From Nibribacter ruber (GTDB lineage: Bacteria; Bacteroidota; Bacteroidia; Cytophagales; Hymenobacteraceae), in assembly GCF_009913235.1 (NCBI RefSeq), contig NZ_CP047897.1, positions 3,843,001 to 3,907,000 on the forward strand: a stretch of DNA of 64,000 bases. The letters run 5' to 3'. How positions within the stretch are numbered: the first letter of the stretch is position 1; each line of letters begins with the position of its first letter. Under the pieces are notes generated by a model that worked only from the letters and a program-made list of their open reading frames with translations, was not told where the DNA came from and ran no database searches. The position numbers and the translations under genes are program-made. This document shows, piece after piece, positions 42,834-50,794 of the stretch.

Positions 42834-43898
42834 CTACGCGGTAATTACGGGTGTCAAAAGTTGTATGTATAGGGCTATGCCCTCTTCCAGTTCTGAAAGG
42901 TAAATAAACTCATCGGCGGTATGCGACCGTGCCGAATCACCGGGGCCCACTTTCACGGACGGAATATTCAATAGCGCTTGGTCTGAGGTGGTAGGGGAGC
43001 CGTAAAGCTTTCTGCCCAACTCCACACCCGACTGCACAATAGGGTGGTTCTGGTCAATGCTGGAAGGCCGTAACCGCGTAGACCTTGGCGTCACCTCGCT
43101 TTTCACGTGTTCTCTTATAATGCTCAACACTTCCTCGGGCTGATAAGCATCCGTTAGGCGCACGTCTACGGTGAAGGTGCATTGGTCGGGTACCACGTTG
43201 TGTTGCGTACCGGCTTGAATTAGGGTTACACTCATTTTGATAGGCCCTAAGAAGCTAGACTCCTTCGGGAAACGGAACGTGCGGAACCACTCAATATCAG
43301 GCAGCGCCTGGTAAATGGCATTGATGCCTTCCTCCCGCGCGGCGTGCCCGCCTTTGCCTTGCGCTACGCAATCCAATACCATCAAACCTTTCTCGGCGAC
43401 GGCCAGGTGCATATTGGTAGGTTCTCCCACTAGCGCAAACTCCACTGCGCCCAATTCCGGGAACACCAGTTCAATGCCGTTTTTGCCAGAGACTTCTTCT
43501 TCGGCGGTAGCCGCCAGCACCAGGTTGTAGGTTAAATCTGAGTGGTCATAGAAGTGCAAAAACGCGGCTATCAAAGAGACCAAACAACCGCCTGCGTCAT
43601 TGCTGCCCAAGCCATAAAGTTTACCGTCTTGCACGTTGGGCGTGAACGGGTCAAACGTCCAACTGGGGTGCGGCTTCACCGTGTCATGGTGCGAGTTCAG
43701 CAGCACCGTGGGCAAGGCTGGGTTGTAAAGTTTGTTAAACGCCCAGACATTGTTCTCCTTGCGGTGAATTTCCACGCCTCTAGCCTGTAAGAATTGAGCA
43801 ATCGCCTCGGCCGTTCCCGCCTCCTCGCGGCTGAAGGATTGGATGGCGATGAGCTGCTGAAGCAGGGTAAGCGCGTCTTGGTATAAGGTGTTGGTCAT
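42834..43898 (-). CDS. argE: N-acylornithine deacylase, M20 family (ArgE-like)
   Basis: A 354-residue M20 metallohydrolase that removes the acyl group from N-acylcitrulline or N-acylornithine. Zinc ligands are seen in LLNSHHDTVKPHPSW near residue 68, GSNDAGGCLVSLIA near 97, and the catalytic Glu pair TAEEEVSGKNG near 132; GEPTNMHLAVAEKG follows near 157. In Bacteroidota with the ArgF' type carbamoyltransferase this enzyme works on the citrulline derivative after the carbamoylation step. Whether it prefers acetyl or succinyl substrates cannot be read from the motif. argH follows after 1 bp; a 290-bp spacer with a repeat element lies upstream. Confidence 0.9.
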   Translation of the reverse strand: MTNTLYQDALTLLQQLIAIQSFSREEAGTAEAIAQFLQARGVEIHRKENNVWAFNKLYNPALPTVLLNSHHDTVKPHPSWTFDPFTPNVQDGKLYGLGSNDAGGCLVSLIAAFLHFYDHSDLTYNLVLAATAEEEVSGKNGIELVFPELGAVEFALVGEPTNMHLAVAEKGLMVLDCVAQGKGGHAAREEGINAIYQALPDIEWFRTFRFPKESSFLGPIKMSVTLIQAGTQHNVVPDQCTFTVDVRLTDAYQPEEVLSIIREHVKSEVTPRSTRLRPSSIDQNHPIVQSGVELGRKLYGSPTTSDQALLNIPSVKVGPGDSARSHTADEFIYLSELEEGIALYIQLLTPVITA

Positions 43899-43924
43899 GT
43901 ATGTTTTTACTACTTTTCTTCAAT

Positions 43925-44090
43925 GGCGCGAGTCTCCAGACACGTGCCTACGGATGAAGAGTAGTCTTCAGACTACCCTCGTTGCAACGCAATGAAATCA
44001 GGTTGTTAGAACTGCTCGTTTCTTCTGGTTGGTTCCCTGCGAGTCTGGAGACTCGCTTCATCCTATGTCACGAGACAGTAGTCTCGCGCC
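43925..44090. repeat. 166-bp hairpin element, copy A
   Basis: Ends GGCGCGAG and CTCGCGCC are inverted. GCGAGTCTCCAGAC near the left end pairs with GTCTGGAGACTCGC near the right. The left 60 and right 65 bp match copy B (47622-47788) closely, while the middle 45 bp differ. Lies in the argE/argB spacer. Confidence 0.8.
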
Positions 44091-44100
44091 AGTTGTTGGC

Positions 44101-44137
44101 CGTTTTTGGGCTGTTTTCTGGGAATTTAACTAAAACG
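44101..44137. repeat. 38-bp palindromic repeat, copy 20
   Basis: Left arm CGTTTTTGGGCTG intact, right arm decayed (TTAACTAAAACG). It directly follows hairpin element copy A, and ends 51 bp from the argB stop. Confidence 0.7.
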
Positions 44138-44188
44138 CCATGCACTGGAATATACAACTTGGTAGTGTGCGAAGCTCCTGCGAGCATC

Positions 44189-44986
44189 TTACAGCGTAAT
44201 CCTGGTGCCTGCTTTCCTGCCTTCCACAATGTCAAGGATGTCTGCCGCATCACCTATAACCACCGCTTTAACTCCTTGCTCCAAGGCGGCAAACGAATTG
44301 TCCAGTTTGGGTAGCATGCCCGCAAAAATGACTCCCTTGTCCTTGAGTTCCTGGTAATAGCCTGGTTGTAGGTGATGAATGACGCTGGTGGCATCATGTA
44401 CATCCAACAACACGCCTTTCTTCTCGAAACAGTACATCAGGTTCACTTCAAACTGGCGGCTCAAGGCTACGGCCAAGGTAGAGGCGATGGTGTCAGCGTT
44501 GGTGTTGAGAAGGTTGCCTTCGCCGTCATGGGTAAGGGCTGCGAACACCGGGACAATCCCTTGCTGGGCTAGCGACGCCAGAAACGGTACGTTCACTTGG
44601 TCAGGGCTTTCCACGTCGCCCACGAAGCCGTAGTCAATGTCTTTGACGGGGCGCTTGTGGGCGGGAATAACATTGGCATCTGCCCCGGTAAGGCCCAGGG
44701 CATTGCAACGCCGGGCCTGCAGTTGCGCCACCAGGTTCTTGTTCAGCAATCCGCCATAGACCATGGTCACCAAATGAAGGGTGTTGGCATCAGTAACGCG
44801 GCGGCCGTTTATCATGATTGGTTCCATGCCCATCTTCTTGCCTATCTCAGACGCAATGGTGCCGCCCCCATGCACCAGTACTTTGAGGCCGGGCAGTAGG
44901 GCGAAGTCCGTCAGGAATCGCTCCAGGTTGTCGACGTTGTCCAGGACGTTGCCGCCTATTTTGATGACGTTGAGTTTGGTAGACAC
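44189..44986 (-). CDS. argB: N-acetylglutamate (N-acylglutamate) kinase
   Basis: 265 residues; phosphorylates the gamma-carboxyl of N-acylglutamate, second step of arginine synthesis. The amino-acid-kinase fold shows VIKIGGNVLDN at 8-18, KVLVHGGGTIASEIGKKMG near 36, and LNTNADTIASTLAVALSRQF near 158. Bacteroidota ArgB lacks the N-terminal extension linked to arginine feedback, and this one also starts directly at the first strand, so feedback inhibition may be absent. It lies between the argF and argE genes, with repeat-bearing spacers on both sides. Confidence 0.93.
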   Translation of the reverse strand: MSTKLNVIKIGGNVLDNVDNLERFLTDFALLPGLKVLVHGGGTIASEIGKKMGMEPIMINGRRVTDANTLHLVTMVYGGLLNKNLVAQLQARRCNALGLTGADANVIPAHKRPVKDIDYGFVGDVESPDQVNVPFLASLAQQGIVPVFAALTHDGEGNLLNTNADTIASTLAVALSRQFEVNLMYCFEKKGVLLDVHDATSVIHHLQPGYYQELKDKGVIFAGMLPKLDNSFAALEQGVKAVVIGDAADILDIVEGRKAGTRITL

Positions 44987-45329
44987 TAGGTTTTAGACGT
45001 TAGATTCAAGACTTTCTTTTCCTTGGTCTGTCCCCTGACAGGCCAATACATTGCGTGGGTCCATTAGAACGTTTCGGTCTATCAGGGGGGACAGATCGAG
45101 GAGGTTTCCTCTTCTCTTATTGTCATCCTGAAGGGACCTTGTGGGCGAGTTAGAAAAGCAGTGGCTCTATACTTCTCCTTGGCCTGTCCCCCGACAGGCC
45201 AATAAAAGAGTGGTGTTCAGGCAGAGTTTCGGTCTGTCAGGGGACAGACCGAGGGAAAGTTTTTTACTTTTAGTAGCCGCCTACCTAGTTTGCCCACAAG
45301 GTCCTTTCAGGATGACAAAAGATGGACCT
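44987..45329. other. repeat-packed spacer between argF and argB
   Basis: 343 bp with no credible gene. It contains two diverged direct copies of an ~80-bp unit (45021-45102 and 45177-45255, each with GACAGGCCAATA and GTTTCGGTCT) and the inverted-repeat element at 45120-45318. Confidence 0.7.
45120..45318. repeat. 199-bp element with 27-bp terminal inverted repeats
   Basis: The left end TTGTCATCCTGAAGGGACC... and the right end pair over 27 bp with one mismatch. The element carries nested dyads CCTGTCCCCCGACAGG and GGTCTGTCAGGGGACAGACC. GTCATCCTGA-type repeats are, from memory, widespread in Bacteroidota. No transposase is encoded, so it is MITE-like. Confidence 0.75.
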
Positions 45330-46286
45330 TTACTGTATGCCTTTCAGCAAGCGCTTCAACACCGCCTGCGCGGCGAATTCACGGTTGGCGGCTTCCTGCA
45401 CCACCAGGGAGTTGGGTCCGTCCAAAATCTCATCGCTGAGTTCTACGTTTCTTCTGACAGGAAGGCAGTGCATGACTTTGGCGTTGTTGGTGTTGGCCAG
45501 GTGCTGGTTGGTGAGCATCCAGCTGGCATCCTGGGTTAATACCTCTCCGTAGTTGGGTTGGTAGGTGGACCAGTTCTTCACGTAGATGAAGTCTGCGCCT
45601 TCTAGGGCTTCTTGCTGGTTGTAGGTGATGGTAGCACCATTGGTGAATTGCGGGTCTAGTTCGTAGCCTTCGGGGTGGGTGATGACAAAGTCCACGTCGG
45701 CGGCGCACATCCACTCGGCAAAGGAGTTGGGTACGGCCTGCGGCAAGGCTTTCACATGCGGTCCCCAGGTCAAAACCACCTTCGGCTTTCGGCCTTTTGG
45801 GGCATGTTCGGTGATGGTGACCAAATCTGCCAAGCTCTGCAAAGGGTGACGAGTGGCCGACTCCAAACTCACAAAGGGCACGTTGGCGTACTGGATGAAC
45901 TTCTTGAGAATCTCCTCAGAGTAGTCTTCCTCTACATTCTGCAGTTTAGGGAACGACCGGAGGCCCAGCACGTCACAGTACTCGCCCATTACGGCGGCGG
46001 CGTCTTTGATGTGTTCCACGGTGGTGCCGTTCATGATGGCCCCGTCCTGGGTTTCCAGGGCCCAGCCTTCCTGCCCCATGTTCATCACCATCACATTCAT
46101 GCCCAGACTCTGCGCGGCTTTCTGGGTGCTGAGGCGGGTGCGCAGGCTGGGGTTCAAAAAGATAAGGCCCAGGGTCTTGCGCTTGCCCAGATCTTCATGG
46201 GCATATGGGTTCTTCTTAAGCTCCAGTGCTTCCTGCACCAGCGCGTTTATGTCTTCTACGTCGTGTACGGAGGTGAATTGCTTCAT
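45330..46286 (-). CDS. argF': N-acyl-L-ornithine carbamoyltransferase (ArgF', likely N-succinylornithine type)
   Basis: 318 residues; carbamoylates N-acylornithine to N-acylcitrulline. The family motif NPSLRTRLSTQKAAQSLGMN at 45-64 (carbamoyl phosphate site) and MHCLPVRRN near 273 identify the transcarbamylase; it is close to the B. fragilis SOTCase. Residue 90, which by my recollection is Pro in the B. fragilis SOTCase (GDKPEH) and Glu92 in Xanthomonas AOTCase, is Val here (GTTVEH). From memory, replacing that Glu with a small or hydrophobic residue shifted AOTCase toward succinylornithine, so a succinyl route is favoured. Ornithine carbamoyltransferase of the usual type is unlikely. Confidence 0.88.
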   Translation of the reverse strand: MKQFTSVHDVEDINALVQEALELKKNPYAHEDLGKRKTLGLIFLNPSLRTRLSTQKAAQSLGMNVMVMNMGQEGWALETQDGAIMNGTTVEHIKDAAAVMGEYCDVLGLRSFPKLQNVEEDYSEEILKKFIQYANVPFVSLESATRHPLQSLADLVTITEHAPKGRKPKVVLTWGPHVKALPQAVPNSFAEWMCAADVDFVITHPEGYELDPQFTNGATITYNQQEALEGADFIYVKNWSTYQPNYGEVLTQDASWMLTNQHLANTNNAKVMHCLPVRRNVELSDEILDGPNSLVVQEAANREFAAQAVLKRLLKGIQ

Positions 46287-46301
46287 TCTTTTTTTGAATG
46301 T

Positions 46302-46368
46302 TAGACGCTAGATTTTAGATGTTAGACTAAAAATGGGGGAAAGTCTAACATCTAAAATCTAGCATCTA
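46302..46368. other. long hairpin between argD and argF
   Basis: TAGACGCTAGATTTTAGATG...ACT pairs almost perfectly with AGTCTAACATCTAAAATCTA..., a ~26-bp AT-rich stem around AAAAATGGGGGA. Possible mRNA processing or attenuation structure; not a standard terminator. Confidence 0.6.
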
Positions 46369-46379
46369 GTGTCTTCTTG

Positions 46380-47516
46380 CTACTTGCTACGCGATGCTAA
46401 TTCTGCGAATGCTTCCAGGAATCTGTACAGTTCTACCTGCGTCACATTGAGGGCGGGCAGAATACGGATGGTGTTTTTATTGGACGCCGAGCCGGTGAAG
46501 ATGCGGTACTCGTCCAGCAGGGCTTTGCGAAGCGGGGCACAGGGTACTTCCAGCTCAATGCCCACCATCAGGCCTTGGCCACGTACCTCGCGCACGCTTG
46601 GTAAGGTCTTGGCCTTTTCCATAAGATAACTGCCCATTTTTGCGGCGTTCTCTATCAGGTTTTCCTGCTCTATCACTTCCAGCACGGCCAAGGCAGCGGC
46701 ACACGCCAGGTAATTCCCCCCGAAGGTGGTGCCCAGCATGCCATGCTTCGCGTGAATTTCAGGGGATATCAACACGCCCGCCACTGGAAATCCGTTGCCC
46801 ATGCCCTTGGCAATGGTAATCAAGTCTGGCCGAATGCCCGCATGCTGGTGCGCGAAGAACTTACCCGAACGCCCATAGCCCGACTGAACCTCATCCAGAA
46901 TCAACAGGGAACCGTATTTTTTGGCTAGCTTTTCCAAATCCTGCAAAAACTGCGGCTCTGGAATCACTACACCGCCCACGCCCTGTATGCCTTCAATGAT
47001 GATGGCCGCCACGTCTTTTCCGGCGAGTACTTTTTCAACCGCGGCCTTGTCATTCATAGGCAGAAATACCACATTGTCGGTTTCATTGACTGGAGCTACA
47101 ATGCTGGGGTCATCCGTAGCGGACACGGCGGCAGACGTCCTCCCATGGAACGACTTCTTAAAGGAGATGATTTTCTTTCGGCCCGTGTGGAAAGAGGCCA
47201 ATTTGATGGCGTTCTCGTTGGCTTCGGCACCGGAATTGACCAGAAAGAACTGGTAGTCCTGGTATCCGCTTAGCTGGCCCAACTTGTCTGCCAGTTCCTG
47301 CTGTAGCGGAATCTTCACGGAGTTAGAATAGAAGCCCATGTTGTTCAACTGTTCAGACAGCCTCTGCACGTAATGGGGATGGCTGTGCCCAATGGAAATC
47401 ACGGCGTGGCCACCGTACAAGTCCAAGTACTCAATGCCGTTGGCATCCCAAAGGGTAGAGCCCAAGGCTTTTACCGGCGTTATGTCAAAGAGGGGGTAAA
47501 CGTCAAATAGATTCAT
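46380..47516 (-). CDS. argD: acetylornithine (acylornithine) aminotransferase
   Basis: 378 residues, PLP-dependent class III aminotransferase; transfers an amino group to N-acylglutamate semialdehyde. The PLP lysine is in LITIAKGMGNGFPVAGVLIS near residue 230, with LILDEVQSGYGRSGKFFAHQ before it, VNSGAEANENAIKLA near 94 and TTFGGNYLACAAALAVLE near 265. In the arg cluster it lies between argC and argF. Some members also act on N-succinyl-diaminopimelate; nothing here decides that. The start at 47516 directly begins with the conserved DVYPLFDITPV. Confidence 0.94.
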   Translation of the reverse strand: MNLFDVYPLFDITPVKALGSTLWDANGIEYLDLYGGHAVISIGHSHPHYVQRLSEQLNNMGFYSNSVKIPLQQELADKLGQLSGYQDYQFFLVNSGAEANENAIKLASFHTGRKKIISFKKSFHGRTSAAVSATDDPSIVAPVNETDNVVFLPMNDKAAVEKVLAGKDVAAIIIEGIQGVGGVVIPEPQFLQDLEKLAKKYGSLLILDEVQSGYGRSGKFFAHQHAGIRPDLITIAKGMGNGFPVAGVLISPEIHAKHGMLGTTFGGNYLACAAALAVLEVIEQENLIENAAKMGSYLMEKAKTLPSVREVRGQGLMVGIELEVPCAPLRKALLDEYRIFTGSASNKNTIRILPALNVTQVELYRFLEAFAELASRSK

Positions 47517-47553
47517 AGTATAGACGTAAGATTCAAGGCGTAAGACTAATTGC

Positions 47554-47591
47554 CGTTTTTGGCTTATTTTCTAGGAAATAGGCTAAAAACG
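47554..47591. repeat. 38-bp palindromic repeat, copy 21
   Basis: Arms CGTTTTTGGCTTA and TAGGCTAAAAACG around TTTTCTAGGAAA. Lies between argC and argD, with hairpin element copy B on its other side. Confidence 0.88.
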
Positions 47592-47621
47592 AAGTTTCTA
47601 TGGTGCTGTAATTTTATTGCT

Positions 47622-47788
47622 GGCGCGCGTCTCCAGACTCGTGCCTACGGATGCTGGGTAGTCTCTGACTACCCTCGCTGCCCAGCAGCGATATTTCGCA
47701 TTGCTAAACGGTAGGCATTTCAACTTGTAGTTCCCTGCGAGTCTGGAGACTCGCTTCATCCCAAGTCACGAGACTTAAGTCTCGCGTC
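47622..47788. repeat. 166-bp hairpin element, copy B
   Basis: Partner of copy A at 43925-44090; 167 bp, with GGCGCGCGTCTCCAGAC and GTCTGGAGACTCGC near the two ends and a different centre. Bracketed by palindrome copies 21 and 22 in the argD/argC spacer. Confidence 0.8.
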
Positions 47789-47811
47789 AGCGGGTAACCT
47801 CACAGGTTTCT

Positions 47812-47849
47812 CGTTTTTGGCCTCTTTTCCGCAAATCAGGCCGAAAACG
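47812..47849. repeat. 38-bp palindromic repeat, copy 22
   Basis: Arms CGTTTTTGGCCTC and CAGGCCGAAAACG around TTTCCGCAAAT. It ends 5 bp from the argC stop. Confidence 0.88.
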
Positions 47850-47854
47850 GATTA

Positions 47855-48844
47855 TTAAAACCCGATTGCCTTCAACTGCAAACCAGCCCTTTCCTCTAGC
47901 CCGAACAGCAGGTTCATGTTCTGTACGGCCTGACCCGAGGCACCTTTTAACAGGTTGTCAATCAGGCTGGTGATGACCAGTTGGTCTTCGTGCTTCTCCA
48001 GGTAAAGGAGGCATTTGTTCGTGTTTACCACCTGTTTCAGGTCTGGGTTCTTATCCGTGACAACGGTGAAAGGATGACCTTCATAAAACTCCCTATACAA
48101 TTGTTGTGCTTCCTCTAAATGGAAGTCTGACCTCAAGTAGGTGGTGCACAAAATGCCCCTGCTGAAATTACCGCGGTAGGGCACAAACCGGATGGCTGGT
48201 TGGGCGTTTGCCTGCAGAGACTGCAGGCTCTCATTAATCTCATGCAGGTGTTGGTGCCCAAACACTTTATAGCTGGAGATGTTGTTATTGCGCCAGCTAA
48301 AGTGCGAAGTGTTGGATAATTTCTGACCCGCGCCCGTTGAGCCGGTAATGCCGCTCACGTGTACCTCTGAAGGTAGAGAGCCATTCTGCGCCAGCGGTAG
48401 CAAGGCTAACTGAATGGCGGTGGCAAAGCAACCAGGATTGGCTACGTTAGCAGCGGTTTTAATTCGCTCGCGGTTTAGTTCAGGCAGGCCGTACATGAAC
48501 TGGCGATTGCCTAACGCAGAATTCTCCTTTAATCTAAAGTCCTGGCTCAGATCAATAATCTTCACCTCATGTGGGATTGGGTTGGCGTCCAGGAACTTCT
48601 TGCCGTCGCCATGGCCTACGCACAGGAAAAGCACGTCCACCTGGGTGGTAAGCTCTTTGGTGAACACTAAATCCGTATCACCTATCAAATCAGTGTGGGT
48701 GTCTATGACGGGTTTTCCGGCCTGGCTGTTGCTATGCACCAAGGTTATCTCTGCGTTTGGATGATGGATTAGCAGCCGAAGCAGTTCTCCGCCGGTGTAT
48801 CCTGCTCCACCTACAATGCCCACTCGTATCTTATTATTTTGCAT
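47855..48844 (-). CDS. argC: N-acetyl-gamma-glutamyl-phosphate reductase
   Basis: 329 residues; reduces N-acylglutamyl phosphate to the semialdehyde with NADPH. The Rossmann motif is VGIVGGAGYTGGELLRLL at residue 8. The catalytic Cys is in ANPGCFATAIQLALLPL near 137, with a His in GHQHLHEINE near 195. The gene overlaps argG by 11 bp, so the two are translationally coupled. argD is the next gene downstream but separated by a 338-bp repeat-containing spacer. Confidence 0.94.
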   Translation of the reverse strand: MQNNKIRVGIVGGAGYTGGELLRLLIHHPNAEITLVHSNSQAGKPVIDTHTDLIGDTDLVFTKELTTQVDVLFLCVGHGDGKKFLDANPIPHEVKIIDLSQDFRLKENSALGNRQFMYGLPELNRERIKTAANVANPGCFATAIQLALLPLAQNGSLPSEVHVSGITGSTGAGQKLSNTSHFSWRNNNISSYKVFGHQHLHEINESLQSLQANAQPAIRFVPYRGNFSRGILCTTYLRSDFHLEEAQQLYREFYEGHPFTVVTDKNPDLKQVVNTNKCLLYLEKHEDQLVITSLIDNLLKGASGQAVQNMNLLFGLEERAGLQLKAIGF

Positions 48845-50030
48845 TTTCTTCTCCGTTGATTAAGCGGTACATCATGGTCTGGTTCCCGAATATTTTGGAG
48901 AAGCCTTTCACGTCTTCGCCGGTCCAGGCATTGTTCATCTCACCGTAAGACCCAAATTTAGAGGACATCAAATCATGCTCAGACTCAATGCCTTCTATCT
49001 GGAATCGGTATGGCGCCAACAGCACGTGTACTTTTCCGGTCACGGTTTTCTGCGTGTCTGTCAGGAACGTCTCAATGTTGCGCATGGTCGGGTCTAGAAA
49101 CTGACCTTCGTGCATCCAGTTGCCATACCAAGTAGCCAGGCTGTCTTTCCAGTACAGCTGCCATTTGGTAAGGGTGTGTTTTTCCAGAGCGTGGTGCGCC
49201 TTGATAATGACCATGGGGGCCGCCGCTTCAAACCCCACTCTGCCTTTAATCCCAATGATGGTATCGCCTACGTGAATGTCACGGCCAATCGCAAAAGCAC
49301 CGGCAATTTCCTGTAACTTCTGGACCACGTGCACCGGGTTATCGAAAAGTTCCTCGTTTAAGCCCACCGGCTCGCCGTTCTTGAAGTGCAGGGTAATGCG
49401 CTCCGGCGTTTCTTTGGTCAGTTGCGTTGGGTAGGCAGATTCCGGCAGTGCCTGATCAGACGTCAATGTTTCCTTACCACCTACTGATGTTCCCCAGATA
49501 CCTTTGTTGATGGAGTACTGCGCCTTCTGGAAATCCATCTCCACGCCGCGTTCTTTCAGGTAGGTGATCTCTTCCTCCCGGGACAATTTTAGGTCACGGA
49601 TAGGGGTTATGATTTCCACGTTAGGGATGAGGATGTTGAACACCATGTCAAACCGCACCTGGTCGTTGCCCGCACCGGTACTGCCATGAGCTACGGCCTC
49701 TGCGCCCACTTCAAGTGCATATTTGGCAATGGCCATGGCCTGCGAGATCCGCTCTGCGCTCACAGATAGGGGATAGGTGTCATTCTTGAGCACATTCCCG
49801 AAGATGAGGTACTTGAGGCAAGACTGGTAGTAGTTGTCGGTTTCGTCTAAGGTTACGTGCTGGGTCACGCCCAGATTCTCAGCCCTTCGGGAAATCTCTG
49901 CCAGTTCCTCTTCAGAGAAGCCGCCAGTATTTACAATAGCCGAATAGATGTCATAACCTTGTTCCAGCAGGTACTTCACACAAAAGGATGTGTCTAAGCC
50001 GCCACTGAACGCGAGAACTACTTTTTTCAT
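48834..50030 (-). CDS. argG: argininosuccinate synthase
   Basis: 398 residues; joins citrulline and aspartate with ATP. The PP-loop motif is VVLAFSGGLDTSFCVKYL at residue 4, followed by GSTGAGNDQVRFDMVF near 115, which are ArgG signatures. It lies upstream of argC with overlapping ends. Between it and the GNAT gene is a short spacer filled with an AGTGAATGAGTGA-type hairpin. The family and role are certain. Confidence 0.96.
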   Translation of the reverse strand: MKKVVLAFSGGLDTSFCVKYLLEQGYDIYSAIVNTGGFSEEELAEISRRAENLGVTQHVTLDETDNYYQSCLKYLIFGNVLKNDTYPLSVSAERISQAMAIAKYALEVGAEAVAHGSTGAGNDQVRFDMVFNILIPNVEIITPIRDLKLSREEEITYLKERGVEMDFQKAQYSINKGIWGTSVGGKETLTSDQALPESAYPTQLTKETPERITLHFKNGEPVGLNEELFDNPVHVVQKLQEIAGAFAIGRDIHVGDTIIGIKGRVGFEAAAPMVIIKAHHALEKHTLTKWQLYWKDSLATWYGNWMHEGQFLDPTMRNIETFLTDTQKTVTGKVHVLLAPYRFQIEGIESEHDLMSSKFGSYGEMNNAWTGEDVKGFSKIFGNQTMMYRLINGEENAK

Positions 50031-50033
50031 ATT

Positions 50034-50156
50034 GGTAATGAGTGATTGAGTGAATGTAAGAATGAGTGAATGTTTTTAATGAATGATTGAGTGAAGGAGT
50101 GAATGAGTGATTTTTTAATTATTCACTCCTTCACTCAATCTCTCAATCACTCATTG
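50034..50156. repeat. simple-sequence hairpin between GNAT gene and argG
   Basis: Iterated GAGTGAATG / GATTGAGTGA units read one way and then inverted (CACTCCTTCACTCAATC), giving a long imperfect stem with a TTTTTTAATTAT loop. Probably slippage-derived; in the argG leader. Confidence 0.65.
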
Positions 50157-50701
50157 TCTTTAGGTGGAACAAAAAGCATGGCGGTGCAGAGGCAGTTGCT
50201 ACGGTCTTTTGCCGTGAGAATGTCAAAGTTGACGCAGCTGCGGCAGCCTTTCCAGAACTCCTCGTCGTTGGTGAGCTCAGAGTACGTCACCGGACGGTAG
50301 CCCAGGTCTGAGTTAATTTTCATGACCGCTAGGGCAGTAGTCAAACCGAAAATTTTTGCCTCTGGATATTTGGTGCGTGACAGCTCAAACACTTTTTCTT
50401 TGATGCGTTTGGCCAGGCCGCTCTTGCGCAGGTGAGGAGCTACAATCAACCCCGAGTTGGCTACGTACTCGCCGTGGCCCCAGGTTTCTATGTAGCAGAA
50501 TCCGGCCCACGCTCCTGCTGGGTCAAAGGCAATAACTGCTTTGCCTTCCTGCATCTTTTGCGCCACATACAAGGGAGAGCGTTTGGCAATGCCAGTGCCA
50601 CGTGCTTTGGCAGAGGCTTCCATCTCATCGCAGATCTGTTGGGCAAAGGGGGTATGCTCTTCTGTAGCTACCACCACTGTGAAATCAGGTTGTATTTCCA
50701 T
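50147..50701 (-). CDS. GNAT-family acetyltransferase at the head of the arg cluster
   Basis: About 184 residues from the ATG at 50701 (MEIQPDFTVVVATEE). A GNAT acyl-CoA binding site is seen in VAPHLRKSGLAKRIKEKVFE near residue 87, with ALAVMKINSDLGYRP near 120. The C-terminal tail has three cysteines near the end (FWKGCRSCVN and CLCTAM), possibly a metal or redox site. No canonical argA or argJ is in the cluster, so this is the natural candidate for the first step, acylation of glutamate; that is inference from position. The ATG at 50752 would add 17 residues without GNAT resemblance. Confidence 0.7.
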   Translation of the reverse strand: MEIQPDFTVVVATEEHTPFAQQICDEMEASAKARGTGIAKRSPLYVAQKMQEGKAVIAFDPAGAWAGFCYIETWGHGEYVANSGLIVAPHLRKSGLAKRIKEKVFELSRTKYPEAKIFGLTTALAVMKINSDLGYRPVTYSELTNDEEFWKGCRSCVNFDILTAKDRSNCLCTAMLFVPPKDNE

Positions 50702-50794
50702 GAAGACAGAGGTAATAGGCAACGACTGTAAAGCCGAAGCGCTCATACGCAAGGGTATAAAATGATGAATGAAAAGAGAAAATAATCCTTCTAT

